Shown here one piece after another: positions 9,680 to 20,740 of a DNA stretch of 64,000 nucleotides (within the stretch, counting starts at the first letter, position 1; each line of letters starts with the position of its first letter). The notes below the pieces were generated by a model, which was not told the DNA's origin, ran no database searches, and worked only from the letters and a program-made list of their open reading frames with translations. The DNA lies in assembly GCF_000005505.3 (NCBI RefSeq), contig NC_016131.3:56281355-56345354 (forward strand). Direction: 5' to 3'. The stretch is from Brachypodium distachyon (lineage: Eukaryota > Streptophyta > Magnoliopsida > Poales > Poaceae). The position numbers were made by a program, and so were the translations under genes.

Positions 9680-11830
9680 TCTATGGGGAGCTTATCAAAG
9701 GTGTCCTCAAGCTCGCCATCGATGCCATGGACAACTCTGGCGGCCATATTTCGCGGCTCATCAACTCGGCAAATGTGATCCTCCTGCCTAAGAAGGGTGA
9801 CGCTTCTTCCATTCGCGACTACCGGCCGATTAGTCTCATCCATAGCCTCGCCAAAATCTTCTCCAAGCTTATGTCCCTACGCCTTGCTGCTCATCTCCCC
9901 GACAACTTCGTCAAGCTTATGTCCATTAATCAGTCGGCTTTCATCAAGAAACGATGCATCCACGACAACTTCGTCCTCGTTCAAGGCATCGTCAGAGGCA
10001 TGCATGCACGACAGGCGAGATGCAGGCTGTTTCCTCAAGCTCGACATCTCAAAGGCGTTCGACTCGGTTGCTTGGCCTTTTTTGTTAGAAACGCTTACAC
10101 GTCTGGGCTTCAGCCCCAGATGGCGCCAATGGGTCACCATGCTCTTCTCTTCGTCCTCCTCCAGGATTCTGCTCAATGGCATCCCGGGCCCCTGCATCCC
10201 CCACGCCCGTTGCTTACAGCAGGGTGACTCTCTCTCCCCGATGCTCTTCATCATCTCCATCGCCCCCCTTCACCACATTTTGCGGAGGGCCGCAGAGTAC
10301 GGGACGCTGCGACCTTTCAAGAATGCCCGGGTGAAGGTGCGGGTCTCCCTCCATGCCGACGACGCAGGGATCTTTACATGTCCGGACCCTCAGGACTTGG
10401 CGGCGATCAATAGGCTTCTTCAGCTCTTCAGGGACGCCTCAGGCCTCTGCACCAGCCTCGACATATTAGAGCTCTTCCCAATTTGCTGCAGCGAGGAGCA
10501 GGCGACGGTGGCCCTGGGGGCTTTCCTGGCTAGGCGCGGCTGCTTCTCTTGCACATATCTTGGGCTGCCGCTCAGCCCTACTCGCCTCAAGGCGGCAGCT
10601 TTTCAGCCCCTCATTGACAAGATTGGCTCCTGGCTTGCGGGGTGGAAAGGAAGGCATTTCACGTGTGCTGGTCGTGTGGTTCTGGCCAGATCAGTCCTCG
10701 CCACCATGTCGACATAACACCTCACCACCTTCTCCATTCCCCGCGGCATCCTCAAGCAAATGAACAAGCTCATTCGGCTCTTCATCTGGCAACGCTCTGG
10801 CCCCCAAGGGCAGGCACGCTCTCTCTCCCTCGTCAATTGGAGCACGGTGTCTCGCCGCAAGCATCTGGGCAGGCTAGGCATCCCGGATCTTGAACGCTTT
10901 TGGAGGGCACTGCGTCAGCGATGGCTCTAGTTCCCTTGGGCTGAGCCAACCAGGCCTTGGATTGGGCTTGCCTCCCCTTGCTCCAGGGCTGATGTGGACC
11001 TCTTCCGGGCCACCACCACGATCCGCCTCGGCGTTGGCACGAAGACCCTCTTCTGGCATGACGCTTGGCTGCCGGACGGATCTATCGCCAAACAGTGATG
11101 GCCCTCCCTCTTCGACATCGCCACAAGAAAGAACCGCACGGTCCAGAAGGAAATCTCCTCGCAGAATTGGATTCATTCCCTCCTGCGCATGTCCACGTCA
11201 CAACAGCTTTCCGCCTTCGTGGAGTGCTGGGAATGCATCCTGGGTGTCACCCTTAATGATGAGCCGAACGCCATCACCTGGAGGTGGTCCTCTTCCGGGG
11301 TTTATTCTGCGGCCTGTGCCTATGAGGCACAGTTCTTGGGATTGTTCCCCCACTTTGCCCCTGTCAAGATTTGGTGCGCCCATGTGGAGCCTAAGGTTAG
11401 GTTCTTTGCCTGGACTCTGCTTCATGGCAAGATCCTAACGGCGGACAACCTCGCCATCTGAGGATGGCCTCACAACCCCATTTGCCAGCTCTGTCATCTT
11501 CATCCGGAATCCATCGTCCACTCCCACCAGCACTGCCCTTACACAAAGGAGACCTGGAACCTCGTTCAAGATTGGAGCAATGCTACCTCGCCTACCTCCA
11601 TCACGGCCTCCTCTGCCGACTCTTTCTAGGAGGAACACATCCGGGGCCACACAAAACTCGACAAGCGGGCCATTAGCGATAGAATCTTCTACTTGGTGGG
11701 GTGTGTGGACGGAGCGCAATAGGCGCGTCTTTAGGGGAGTTGGAATGCCTGCTCCTGAGCTTGCTTTCCTCGTCTGGGAGGATATTTGTTCTTGCATTCG
11801 GGCGTGCTCTAGCGATCTGGGAGATTAGCC
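9680..11830 (+). pseudogene. LINE reverse transcriptase, broken
   Basis: Coding remains of the LINE above: fingers, palm and thumb of the reverse transcriptase followed by the C-terminal zinc-binding region. The first part reads in one frame to about 10,010, then a second frame continues to the stop at about 10,717, and further pieces alternate between frames. The palm box is HADD where active enzymes have a tyrosine or phenylalanine before ADD. The endonuclease half is missing because of 5' truncation. It cannot make an active protein. Confidence 0.88.
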
Positions 11831-11977
11831 CCTTTTTGGCTCTTCTGCCCTTCTCCTTTCTTCTTCTTTTTCTTTTTTCTCCTGGGACCCGTCTTGGATC
11901 TCTTTGTACAGTTCTACTCTTCCTAATCGAATGACGGGGATCGACCGTCTTTTCCTAAAACAAAAAAAAAAACAAAA
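9680..11977 (+). mobile_element. 5'-truncated LINE, unit 1 only
   Basis: A non-LTR retrotransposon beginning inside the reverse transcriptase domain. Readable blocks in order are LLPKK, DYRPISL and INQSAF (9781-9960), then after a frame change near 10,010 LKLDISKAFDSVAW, QQGDSLSPMLF and a degenerate HADD catalytic box (about 10,360), then the C-terminal region with a WRWSSSGVYSA stretch (from about 11,280). In-frame stops occur at about 10,717 and 10,928 and later. It ends in A-rich sequence. The 7-bp repeat AACTCCG flanks it (9673-9679 and 11978-11984), and unit 2 has a single copy of the site at 38,505-38,511, so this insertion followed the duplication. Confidence 0.92.
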
Positions 11978-11984
11978 AACTCCG

Positions 11985-13641
11985 CTTCCAGCACTGGACG
12001 CTTACTTCCAGATACTGAACGCATTTAACGGGCGGCGATTAATTAGGCAGCAACGGTACACAGCTGGGATTGCACGCAACCTGCCTTTTCCTTGGGATTT
12101 TGTTCCTGGCGTCGGTCCTTAGCGTCTGCGCTGGACATGCCCTAATGCTTACCTGTTCTAAGAATCGTTGTGTTGGTTACAGTAAAAAAAACAGAGAATC
12201 GGCCTGTTGCCGTCATCGCCGTCATCAAAACTTAAATCAACAAAACTTATATATGATGTGGTTGGCTGCTTTGCTGTAAATCCTGTGACTGATATATTAT
12301 GATGCTCTCGTTAGTTCTCGTCACTAGGTCGTGATGGTGATCTTGCCCAGCATGCATGTTGTGTTTTGTATACAATAGAATTTCGGAAATGCTCCGCGAA
12401 CTAATGTTTGTTCCACTGTACTACTTACTAGCCCAAGCCAAACCCAGATTAACTATTCTCAGTCTATTTAAATGACTTTCTCTGAGAATCCTTTTCAAAT
12501 TCGTTGCTAATTAGATCTACAGATCTGTCGGATAAATCTTTTGGAACTCATCCCCTAGCAGTAGCTTCGAGAAGTTTGTGGTTGTGTTGTATCTAGGTTT
12601 GGCAATATTACATCTAGAATTGGCAAGACTGTCTCTCAACCTGCCTCAAACATGCCGAGGAGATCCCCTTGCCCCTTTTGATGGACAATCCCGCAGACCT
12701 CGTCCGCCATTTTTTCCTCTCGAAACTATGTCACCATCTCCTCTCCAACCCTGCCTTCTACGGCCGATATCACAAGTTCCACCAAGCACCTCCCATTCTT
12801 GGGTTCCTCTTGTGGTGGGCAAGTTCAATGAGGTAACCTCCACTCACTTATTCGCCATCACAAGGGGAAGCCGAGCACAAGAGGTGTATAGTGGAACCTG
12901 CTTTGGAGGCAAATGGAAGGCGGATTCGGAGAGCAGACGATGCCGTCACAAGGATAGGATGGGTGGACAATGCCTGGGGGTTGTCCAGCAAGAGGCAGAA
13001 GAGAGGGTCTTCTCAAGTTGTTTGTCCGGCAAGTTCAGACAAAGTATAACCTGATCCCAAGACATTGCTGCAAGATCTAGATACAACGCAGCCATGAACG
13101 GCCTGAAGCTGCTCGGGGATGATTTTCAAGAGAGTTCTCCGTGAGGCGAGAGACCAGTAGATCTTAGTACGTACCTAAGTTACTCTAACTATGAGTAGCC
13201 TGACTAGGAGAATCAGAGAAGGTGCACATGTTACTAAGCACTGCCTAATTTCCACCTTTGTGTACCCGTTACAAAACCGAGAGTGTATTACTTAAAAAAA
13301 GTTTGAAAAGTCCAACTACGTACTACTGAAGTAAGCGGAAAGAGATGGTGTGTTTTATACTTCTAAATAAATAAGAGATTGTGTGCATTAAATGATATTT
13401 TGCTAACTCTGTTATTCTCATGCCACGACAATTAAGCTCTCACCTTCAAAGTAATCTATTATCTTCAAAGCACTCAAACCAAATCTAGCATGGTTGTGTG
13501 CTGTCCCATTCAGATTGCTTATCTAAATCTGTTTCACGATGATATATATCTTTGGACTGGCAACAGCAGACAGAGCATCATGTATATCAACAAATCCCGG
13601 GGCAAATCTTGCCAATTTCCAATCCCATTCTAACTAAGAAT
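11985..13641. other. Shared Y-block DNA with a degenerate exon-like frame
   Basis: It matches 38,512-40,214. Around 12,578-12,900 lies the frameshifted counterpart of the open stretch at 39,060-39,440 of unit 2. The remainder is AT-rich with no credible gene. Confidence 0.5.
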
Positions 13642-14447
13642 TCACAAATCCAAATCAAACATATCTAAGCTGGAAAGCTTGAAGATAGTACCTAGAGTAC
13701 CGAAGATTGTGTAAGGAAAGATGCAATTGAGTTTGGCGTCCCTCTCGAACAACTTCGTCGCCTGGTCCAACTTTTTGTCATGAAGATGCCAGTATTTGCG
13801 CTCACAAAAATGATACCATATTAGCCGCCCTACGCAAAGCAAATCAAAGATGGCAGAAAGCAACTCGAGTCATTAATGGGGATCATTTCAGGCTTGATGG
13901 TGCGTTTTGCCAACCTGGCCTGCAGCTCTGCCAGGACCCGTCTTCAGCGACCACAAGCACAGGGTGAACATGTCAATGTGGGCCAACCCAAGCCCTCCAC
14001 CCTTTACCAGCACGAGCATGGTGATTTACTGGCCTGACATTTGAGAACACACATCATGCTCATGCCGATGGTGGATCGTGGGGTTGGGTTGGCCAGCATG
14101 TACATGTTCACTCTCTGCCAAAGTCGCTGAAAACCGGCCCTGACGGAGCTGCAGGGTGGGCAAAGCACAAAACCTTCATTCCTTTAATGCTCCTGAGTTG
14201 CATGGCACCATCTTTAATCGTCTTTGCCCATAGCCGCAATTCCCATATCCTTTTCGTGAGCACCCATACTAGCGTCTTTATGATCGAGAACAAATCGGAG
14301 CAGGCAACCAGGGTGTGCGAGAGGGACGACAACCTCCATGGTATCGTTCCTTGCATAAGCTCCTGCACTCTAGGTACTGTCCTCAAGCCTAGCAACTTCC
14401 ACATGTTTGAGATTTGTGAATATTCAAATGGGATGGTGGCCGTATAG
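13642..14447. repeat. Long inverted repeat of a gene fragment, arms about 400 bp
   Basis: The left arm (about 13,642-14,035) and right arm (about 14,050-14,447) are inverted copies, imperfect but alignable over nearly their whole length, with almost no spacer. For example GTCGCTGAAGACGGGTCC on the minus strand of the left arm matches GTCGCTGAAAACCGGCCC in the right arm. Read outward from the centre both arms give related peptides: left (minus) has GTLGTIFKLSSLDMFD, right (plus) has LGTVLKPSNFHMFE. The source gene is not recognised. Transcription across it would give a long hairpin RNA. The same structure is at 40,215-41,016. Confidence 0.85.
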
Positions 14448-14805
14448 GAAATAGTTTACTATTGGCAAGGTCTGCCTACGGGTTTGTGAATATTCATTCA
14501 AAATGGAATGGTATGTAGGGAGCGGCTTTTATGTGCAGCTGATGTGCTGGAATCACATGTATTCGCTTACGTACATTAATGAAACAAAACGCTGCCATAT
14601 ACATACAAAATCAAATAAAGCTAAAAACAATTGCTCCTACGTACACATGGATCGTTGCTGTGAGTTGAGATTTCAGTAAAACCTGATTTTAAGGTATCCA
14701 AGTAAATATATCAGTATAGCTTTGAACCTCACACACAAATATGAGAAAGCTTAGACCAAGAATGTGTGTATATGAATTGTGAGCCATCAATAAACGGAAT
14801 CCTTA
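14448..14805. other. Noncoding, shared between units
   Basis: AT-rich stretch matching 41,017-41,374. I see no frame or structural element in it. Confidence 0.6.
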
Positions 14806-14880
14806 AATCAATTATGGAACTAGAAGGGTTTTTTTGAAGGGTAGGAAATTTTATTACTCAATCAATTATGGAACTAGAAG
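14806..14880. mobile_element. 33-bp retroposed scrap with a 21-bp target duplication
   Basis: A 21-bp direct repeat beginning AATCAATTATGG (14806-14826 and 14860-14880) flanks 33 bp that begins with a run of T and reads GAAGGGTAGGAAATTTTATT. This is what a LINE- or SINE-driven insertion leaves when it aborts just after priming: a minus-strand poly(A) start plus a few bases of the 3' end. Unit 2 has the same insertion (41,375-41,450), so it is older than the duplication. Confidence 0.8.
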
Positions 14881-15646
14881 TTAATTTGACCTAACCACAC
14901 CCAAAGTTTGTTTGTTCATCCTAGCTCAGGTGCAACCAAAGCATTTTTTTTTGCTATCATGAAGATCAAGATACTGCTGGTAGGAGATGTACAGCAAAAC
15001 CATCGGTTGAGCAGAGATGCATAATACTACGGAAAGGAGAAAGTACATAACCACTCGGAAATAACATATATCCCACACAACTAAATCTGATCACCTTCTA
15101 AATAACTTAATAAACTATACAATATATGTTCATTTTCTTCTGAAAACATACTTTGTATGCAGGGTAAAATTCTAGCTCTTATAAGGCACAAAGTTCAAAC
15201 ACGGTGAAAAAGGAATGCATGTCAGGGAAGTTCAAAATTAGACCATACCTTAACAGAAAATGGATGCAGCCGAGAAACCTTTTCTCTTGAGAAAAAACAC
15301 CGACAGAAACATACCTTAAACAAAATGAAATAACGAAATAGTTAAGTGAAAAACATAGAAGAATCAGCAATAATCTAAAATTACTAAATTAACATGCCTT
15401 CAATTTTTTATGACCCAAAACTCAGTAAATAACCTAATTATGACCAACACTATTTTCTTTCAGCCTATTCCTGCGACCAACAATCATGACTGACGCGCTA
15501 AGCCTTAATATAATTTACTCGCAAATAATATACTAACATTGTGCATAAAAATTTGTCCATTATGGCTTAAATAAGAGTTCCATTTAGAATGTGCAATGAT
15601 ATACACAAATGTGACCTTAGTATTGTTGGTGCAACTGCAAAGGCCA
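14881..15646. other. Noncoding 3' flank of the three-exon gene
   Basis: AT-rich, matching 41,451-41,850 and 43,196-43,573. GCCGA at 15,269-15,273 is the empty target of the solo LTR at 41,851 in unit 2. No gene seen. Confidence 0.6.
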
Positions 15647-17007
15647 TTATAGGATTCCTTTGCCGCGTGAAAAAGAAAGATAAAAATGGCCGCGACTACT
15701 CCACTTATACATCCATCCTTGTTTCGAACGATACATCCACCTGATTGATATCCATCTTGGATTAGATTGCACCTCCAGATGCATGATAGATAGTTTTTCC
15801 TCTCTGCAAATAGCCATAAGAATATAACGGAAAGTGCATGCAGAAAAAGCCAGTAAAGACATAAAATAGTCGATTATATTATAAATCACAGTGTATAGGG
15901 GAATAATTTCAGAAGCTTTTCAATCATGGAAAATCCTATAAAAAAAATTAGCATCTGTACACATAATGGATATGTATATGGGAAATAGTGTATAATTTTT
16001 TTTAACGGGAAAGGGTTACATCCTAAATGCAGGAAGTTAATTTAAATTACATATTTTAGAATATTAGCAACACATGACCGAGAAATTCTGCAAGGAAATA
16101 TAATAGTTTACAAAATTCTTCGAAACACGTCTACGCCTATAAATGGAAGAAGAAGCAAAGTTATTGTAAAGCTAGCCTCCAAATTGCATAATGTCAGAAA
16201 TGACGAATAAGTGCTTTTCCATGTGCATAGCGTAAACCAGACAATCTGAACCCTTCTAAGAAAATGTATCGTCACACCAATTTTTCCTTTTTATAGGAAA
16301 AATAGGGGAATCACAGAAATTTTATTATTCGATCAAATGCCCACCACTGTATGTTAGTCTCACATGCAATGGAGATGCAACTAGGATATGATCTAAAAAT
16401 AACAGGAGAAAGCTTCATCTAGATCACTGTAACAAGAACACAAAGTTACTGATGAGATTGAAGCTTTCTAGATTACTGTAACAAGAACGCTTAATAGATT
16501 TATCAAGAGTGATTTGAGAGAGATTTAGGAGCGTAACAAACTAAATTGATAGAGAAGATAAATCATACTAATTAATTCTTTACTATCAACAGTGATTACC
16601 TTAGTGCGATGCTGCTAGCTGCGAACTGCCAAGAATTCAAAGGCACGTACTTAGTTACCAGCATGCTAGGTTCATATATTCGTCCAATTGGAGTATATAT
16701 CAAGCTTTCTGGTCCTGGACGAAGCAGCCGCCCCCATGGATCGGAGCGTATGAACTTCTAATCTTGACAAAAAAAAAAGAAGGAAAGAAGATGAGATAGA
16801 TGTGAAGTATCTAGGTCAAAAGATGTCATACACAACAGATCCATGTGGCGTACTTACCAATTTACTTGGACGAAAAAACCTGGTCTCCAACAGATCTATC
16901 TTGGCTTCTGGTCCGGAGTGAAGCCATGAAGCTGCGTTAGGGTTGCGGGCACCGGGCAGAGGAGGATACCCTAGCCGCGGCGCTAGCTGGGTGGAGAATC
17001 GACTCAT
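15647..17007 (-). CDS. Three-exon gene of unknown function
   Basis: I do not recognise the product. The model rests on structure: ATG at 17007; exon 1 16858-17007 (50 codons) ending at GTAAGT; exon 2 16600-16757 (158 nt, preceded by a T-rich tract and TAG) ending at GTAATC; exon 3 15647-15803 (after TTTGCAG) ending in TAA. The phases fit (0, then 2/1), all three exons are open and the sum is 465 nt, 154 residues. The N-terminus is basic and rich in Pro, Gly and Ala (MSRFSTQLAPRLGYPPLPGA), so a plastid or mitochondrial transit peptide is possible. The C-terminus is rich in Trp, Arg and Lys. A TATA box is at 17146-17157 and a GC-rich leader precedes the ATG. The unit 2 copy has lost both introns and exon 2. 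Moderate confidence without transcript support. Confidence 0.55.
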
Positions 17008-17145
17008 CAAGGAAATACGGTGAGGTTGCGAGTGGGCGGAGCGGCCGGCGGCGGAAGAGCGAGAGAGAAGCTAGGGCGAAGCCACGAAGAATGCGGCGGC
17101 GGCGGCGCTAGACTGTTAGGGCGGACGAAACGCAACTGCAGCGGT

Positions 17146-17157
17146 CTATATATATAG
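17146..17157 (-). promoter_or_regulatory. TATA box of the three-exon gene
   Basis: CTATATATATAG (a palindrome) lies about 140 bp upstream of the ATG at 17007, followed downstream by a GC-rich leader with CGG repeats (17040-17110). The same box is in unit 2 near 44,003-44,014. Confidence 0.6.
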
Positions 17158-17594
17158 TGGAATACTTCACTGGTAATTAGGGTTTACATCGCCCCTCGGG
17201 CTGAACGCCCAAGCATCGTACGGAAATGCTCCCTTCCCGGCCCAAGTCAGGCCCGCAGCCCATCATTAACCAGGTCGGTCGAGAGAGATCAGAAGCAACC
17301 TGTACAAGGGATATATAAAAATAAAACTTGTACAAGACTAAAAATGGAATTCTGTTTAGAAACATTGGCGTGCTTTGGAGATGGAAGAAATCCGTTAGAG
17401 GAAGCACAATATGCTTATGGTACGGTACTACTACGGTGTTCCCTAAGGCAAATCCAGGTGAGACCATCACAATTAACAAGGCAAATCAACGTGAGACCGT
17501 CGCATTAGCGGATGAATTTCAATACATGATCAGGCACCACGTAGCTGAGTGCTGAGTGGGATGAGCTCCTGGTAAAGAAGAAGGTGCGGGTGCA
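17158..17594. other. Upstream region shared with unit 2, no gene assigned
   Basis: It matches 44,015-44,480 with small indels. Frames at 17328-17555 plus and 17177-17479 minus are not preserved between the copies. Confidence 0.5.
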
Positions 17595-17709
17595 GCATCC
17601 GAAATCAGAACAGAGTTGGCAATGCCCTCCGCAGGATTACGTCAGGAATTCAAGATTAACACTGACGGCGCGTTCAATATGCATGGCGATTTGGGTTGTG
17701 TGCGTGGCT

Positions 17710-18782
17710 TTTTTTCGAAAGGGGAGGAGTCCCCGGCCTCTGCATCAATCGATGCACACAGTCATTTTTATTGCAAAATAATCAAATATCGTACAAGTCA
17801 CTAATCGAAGATCGTGGAAACAAAATAAGCCAGCGGAAAAAGTTCAGCATAGCGATTCTATGCGTCTAGTCGCCTAGCACACCGCCAACCAGCCCGGCTA
17901 AAGAAATCCTGTGTTGCATCCAATATCCAAAAGTCATGTTGGGACGCAGGAAGCAGATACTCCCACAGTCGAATCCAATGGGAAGCCCAGAGGATAACCT
18001 GCAAAAAATGAGTAACTCTGGCTCTGTTAAAAATGACATCATTTCTACAGTCCCAAATAGTTCAACAGAAAGCCGAAACTCCCATCCCAATAAGAACTTT
18101 AGATTTTTTTTTCCAGCCCATTAAGCCAATTCCGAAACATATTAATAGTCGAACTCGGTGGAGCTAGATTAAAGGCAATAAAAGTGATGCGCCACACAAT
18201 ATGAGCTAAAGAACAAGAGATGAAGAGATGATGTATAGTCTCGTCCGAATGGCAGAACAACATTTTAAACTCTCCTCCCAATTCCATTTAGCTAGATTCT
18301 CTTTGGTTAAAATAACCTTACGGTCAAGGAACCACATAAAAATCTTCACTTTCTAGGGAATTTTAAGCTTCCAAATGTATTTTCGCTGGAAGACCGTATT
18401 TCCATCCATAAAATCCGCATACATAGATTTGACCGTAAAAATACCCAAGGATGAGAGACTCCAAACAAATTTATCCGATTCACCAGAAAAATGAACCAAC
18501 ATCAAGCGTTGTACTAAGTGTAACCATCGCACCCAATTGTTGCTAGTCAGATTCCGTCTAAAACGAATTTTCAGTGGAACTGACGCAAATATTGTAGCAA
18601 CAGAAACGTTTTTATGCTGCACAATCCGAAACAACGATGGATATTGATTAGAAAGAGGCGAAGAACCAAGCCGGGTATCCTCCGAGAAACAAATTCCGTA
18701 TCCGTCCCCAAGAACGAACATACCTGGGCCAAAAAAATCATCTTTAACTTTGCCATCTGCGATGGATGCTCTCCAGAACCGC
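17710..18782 (-). mobile_element. 5'-truncated LINE inserted in the RNase H remnant
   Basis: A 13-bp direct repeat TGTGTGCGTGGCT flanks it exactly (17697-17709 and 18783-18795). The left end is a T-run, so the poly(A) 3' end points left. The minus strand encodes the C-terminal zf-RVT region of a plant LINE: SGESDKFVWSLSSLGIFTVK and FQRKYIWKLKIP at 18353-18721, then CHSDETIHHLFISCSLAHIVW with its Cys/His pattern at 18099-18287. Only the 3' kilobase is present. Its 3' end matches the LINE at 24,103, so the two are of one family. Unit 2 has the same insertion at 44,609. Confidence 0.92.
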
Positions 18783-18935
18783 TGTGTGCGTGGCTAGAAA
18801 CCTAGAACGACAAAGGAGAATCTTCTTTGCGGCTGGTGGGTGCTCGTGGTTGCTACTCCCAACATTCCGAAAAGCAAGGCGCATAACTCTTTGCACACAG
18901 ACCAAGGCAGTGGATCCTGGATGCATTTAGTCCAG

Positions 18936-20010
18936 TTTTGCCCTTAACCATTTATGCGCCCGCGCCTGACTTGGGCAGGCCAAAGGACACATGCAGTCCG
19001 CTATGACCCGTGTTATCTAATCCCTGCATCCGAATGGTTCCAAGCAATTCACATCAGCCCCACCATGTGCTTGCCCACTCGCGCACCCAAGTCTCTCCAT
19101 TGGCTACAGGCTCACTGTAGCGGCCATGGGAGGCCGGGGTCTCCACGCGGGCGAACAACGGAGCAAGGCCAGTCTCTCTCCACGCCGGCGAACAAGGCCA
19201 TATGGAGATGAGGGGCACGCAGACGACAGTGTCGAACACGCCGACGAGCAGCGCAGCACGCTGGCGAAACTCCGACGCCGACGAGAGCACGTTCGCCGTG
19301 GCCGTGCGTGTCCTCGAGCCCACACGGCTTGTCGTCGTGCAAGTTCACGCCGAGACCGCGCGCACGGCCCTCACTGAGCCCGGGCTGTCGTCGGGCGGCT
19401 TGTCGTTGCCGCTCGCCTTCTTCCTCGCGGCCAACGGAGAGCTTGCTGCCGAGTCCGTGCGAGCCGCCTGTGCTCGTGCCGTGGCCGACCCAGCGTGCGC
19501 CGTCCTCACTGAGCCAGTGCGGCTCGTCTTCTTCCTCGCTGCCAACGGAGATCTCGCCGTCGATTTCGTGCGTGCCGCCGTGGCCGAGCCCACGCGGCTC
19601 GTCGCCGTGGCTGCCACCCGGGTCGCAGACCTCGCTGCGAGGCACTAGTCTTCCTCCACCTACGCGCTTCTCTTCTTCAGCGTCTTCTTCCTCGCTGCCA
19701 TCGTCTTTGATTTCTCACCGGCCATCTCGTCTGGTGTTTTTCTGGTCTTCGAGGGGAGGAAGAGGTGTACTATTACTAAATGAGGAAACTGAGGAGTGTA
19801 CTTTGGAAGGAGAAGAGACCGGATGGAATCTCTGCATGCAGAGTAAAAAAAGAGCAATAAATTGATTGCGATGGGCAGATGGGCGAGCAGCAGACTCTGC
19901 CAGCAAGGGCTTTTTCGTCAGGGAGGAAGAGAAAAGAGCAGTGCGCCCTCCTTTCCGGAATATCGAAGGAAAAGTTATGCGCCCTCCTTTTTAGGAACGG
20001 AGGGAGTATA
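18936..20010. other. GC-rich insert in the RNase H remnant with a repetitive open frame
   Basis: This kilobase separates RNase H parts 2 and 3, so it looks inserted. A plus-strand frame at 19202-19648 (148 codons, ATG start) contains two imperfect repeats around the phrase FFLAANG and ends ADLAARH. The minus strand is also open (19112-19645), as expected of GC-rich repeats. No domain recognised. The right edge GGAGGGAGTA (about 20,001-20,010) resembles a Stowaway end, but I find no matching left end. Unit 2 has lost the corresponding region. Confidence 0.4.
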
Positions 20011-20600
20011 TCCCATATGCGAAGGATGCTCTCCAGGCCGAAGCTGAAGCTATGCTCGGGGCTATCTTGTATGTTGATCATTTGAGCATGGGGAGGGTTG
20101 TTAACTCGTCATGGAAACTGATTCCCAGGTTCTCCTCCGTGCAATGACATCATCTGAGTATGATTCGGCGCCGCTAGGGGCAACTAATGTTCAGGGAGAG
20201 GGAGGCCAAGTATAAGTTGTGTGTGGGCTTCATTGATTGCATTATTAATTCTTGTTCCCTCACTTGTAATAAATCAGCGCATGCGCTGGTAACATTGGGC
20301 GCGAGTACAATTCAGGCTGAACACTTAGTGAGGCTGGACTCGTTCCCGAGCTATCCGGGATTGGCCTTTGGACTAGATCATATGGGCTCGAAGGAGCAAT
20401 GTATCTAGAGTGGATATCATGATTGCACTTCTTGAAGTCGCGCTTCACATCCATGAAAGGACCGCATCAACATCGGATGATGACACTAATCTTATCGCGG
20501 CCTCTCGCCTCGCATGAAGTACAACAACATCAGGCTCTACACTTGACCAAGGGCTATTGTGACTATTCCTTTGATCCTTTCTACTCCGATGGAATATTCC

Positions 20601-20740
20601 AATGAATCCTAGGGAGGAGGAGGAAAATACATCTTTGCCACATTCCCTTTCTATTGTTCATTCTTCTTTAGTTGCCACATTTCAATAACTTGTTCTGGAG
20701 GGGAGGCCACCTTGTACAGTTGTAAATATTTAGTCTTGAG
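20601..20740. other. Spacer at the right edge of unit 1
   Basis: Sequence similarity to unit 2 has stopped here and nothing recognisable is present. Confidence 0.4.

Larger units (their letters stand above)
1..20600. repeat. Unit 1 of a two-copy thionin-bearing segmental duplication (X block, alpha thionin, Y block)
   Basis: This block matches 22,625-45,600 in the same order and orientation. X block: 77-262, 536-605, about 990-1960 and 3146-3850 match 23,928-24,103, 26,748-26,815, 26,870-27,664 plus 30,852-30,990, and 31,202-31,890. Alpha thionin with flanks: 3880-4892 matches 33,968-34,955. Y block: 6009-9679 and 11,978-15,268 match 35,045-38,511 and 38,505-41,850; 15,269-15,800 matches 43,196-43,720; 16,880-18,250 matches 43,735-45,155; 20,142-20,580 matches about 45,165-45,600. 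The matches are long and near-identical in noncoding DNA, so they reflect duplication and not selection. The left boundary lies outside the window. Confidence 0.9.
17595..20600 (+). pseudogene. RNase H-like (RVT_3) gene remnant, interrupted
   Basis: Pieces of the plant RNase H-like domain found at the end of many retroelement-derived proteins. Part 1 (17,595-17,709) reads SWQCPPQDYV and, after a frame change, FKINTDGAFNMHGDLGCV, the start of the domain with its first catalytic aspartate. Part 2 (18,796 to about 18,935) follows the LINE insertion and reads NDKGE and FAAGG in different frames. Part 3 (20,011-20,600) reads DALQAEAEAML, LETDSQVLLRAM and CNKSAHALVTLG, the later acidic motifs and the closing histidine region. 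Stops and frame changes break it. It is a dead gene carrying a LINE and a further foreign stretch. Confidence 0.75.

Noticed and set aside
9018..9843. Minus-strand frames of 140-254 codons as a protein gene
   Set aside because: They do not survive comparison with unit 2 (38,080-38,410), the longest runs across the LINE boundary at 9,680, and no domain is visible.
14108..14404. Minus-strand 98-codon frame in the inverted repeat as an independent gene
   Set aside because: It is the reverse strand of the right arm, whose plus strand matches the coding sense of the left arm.
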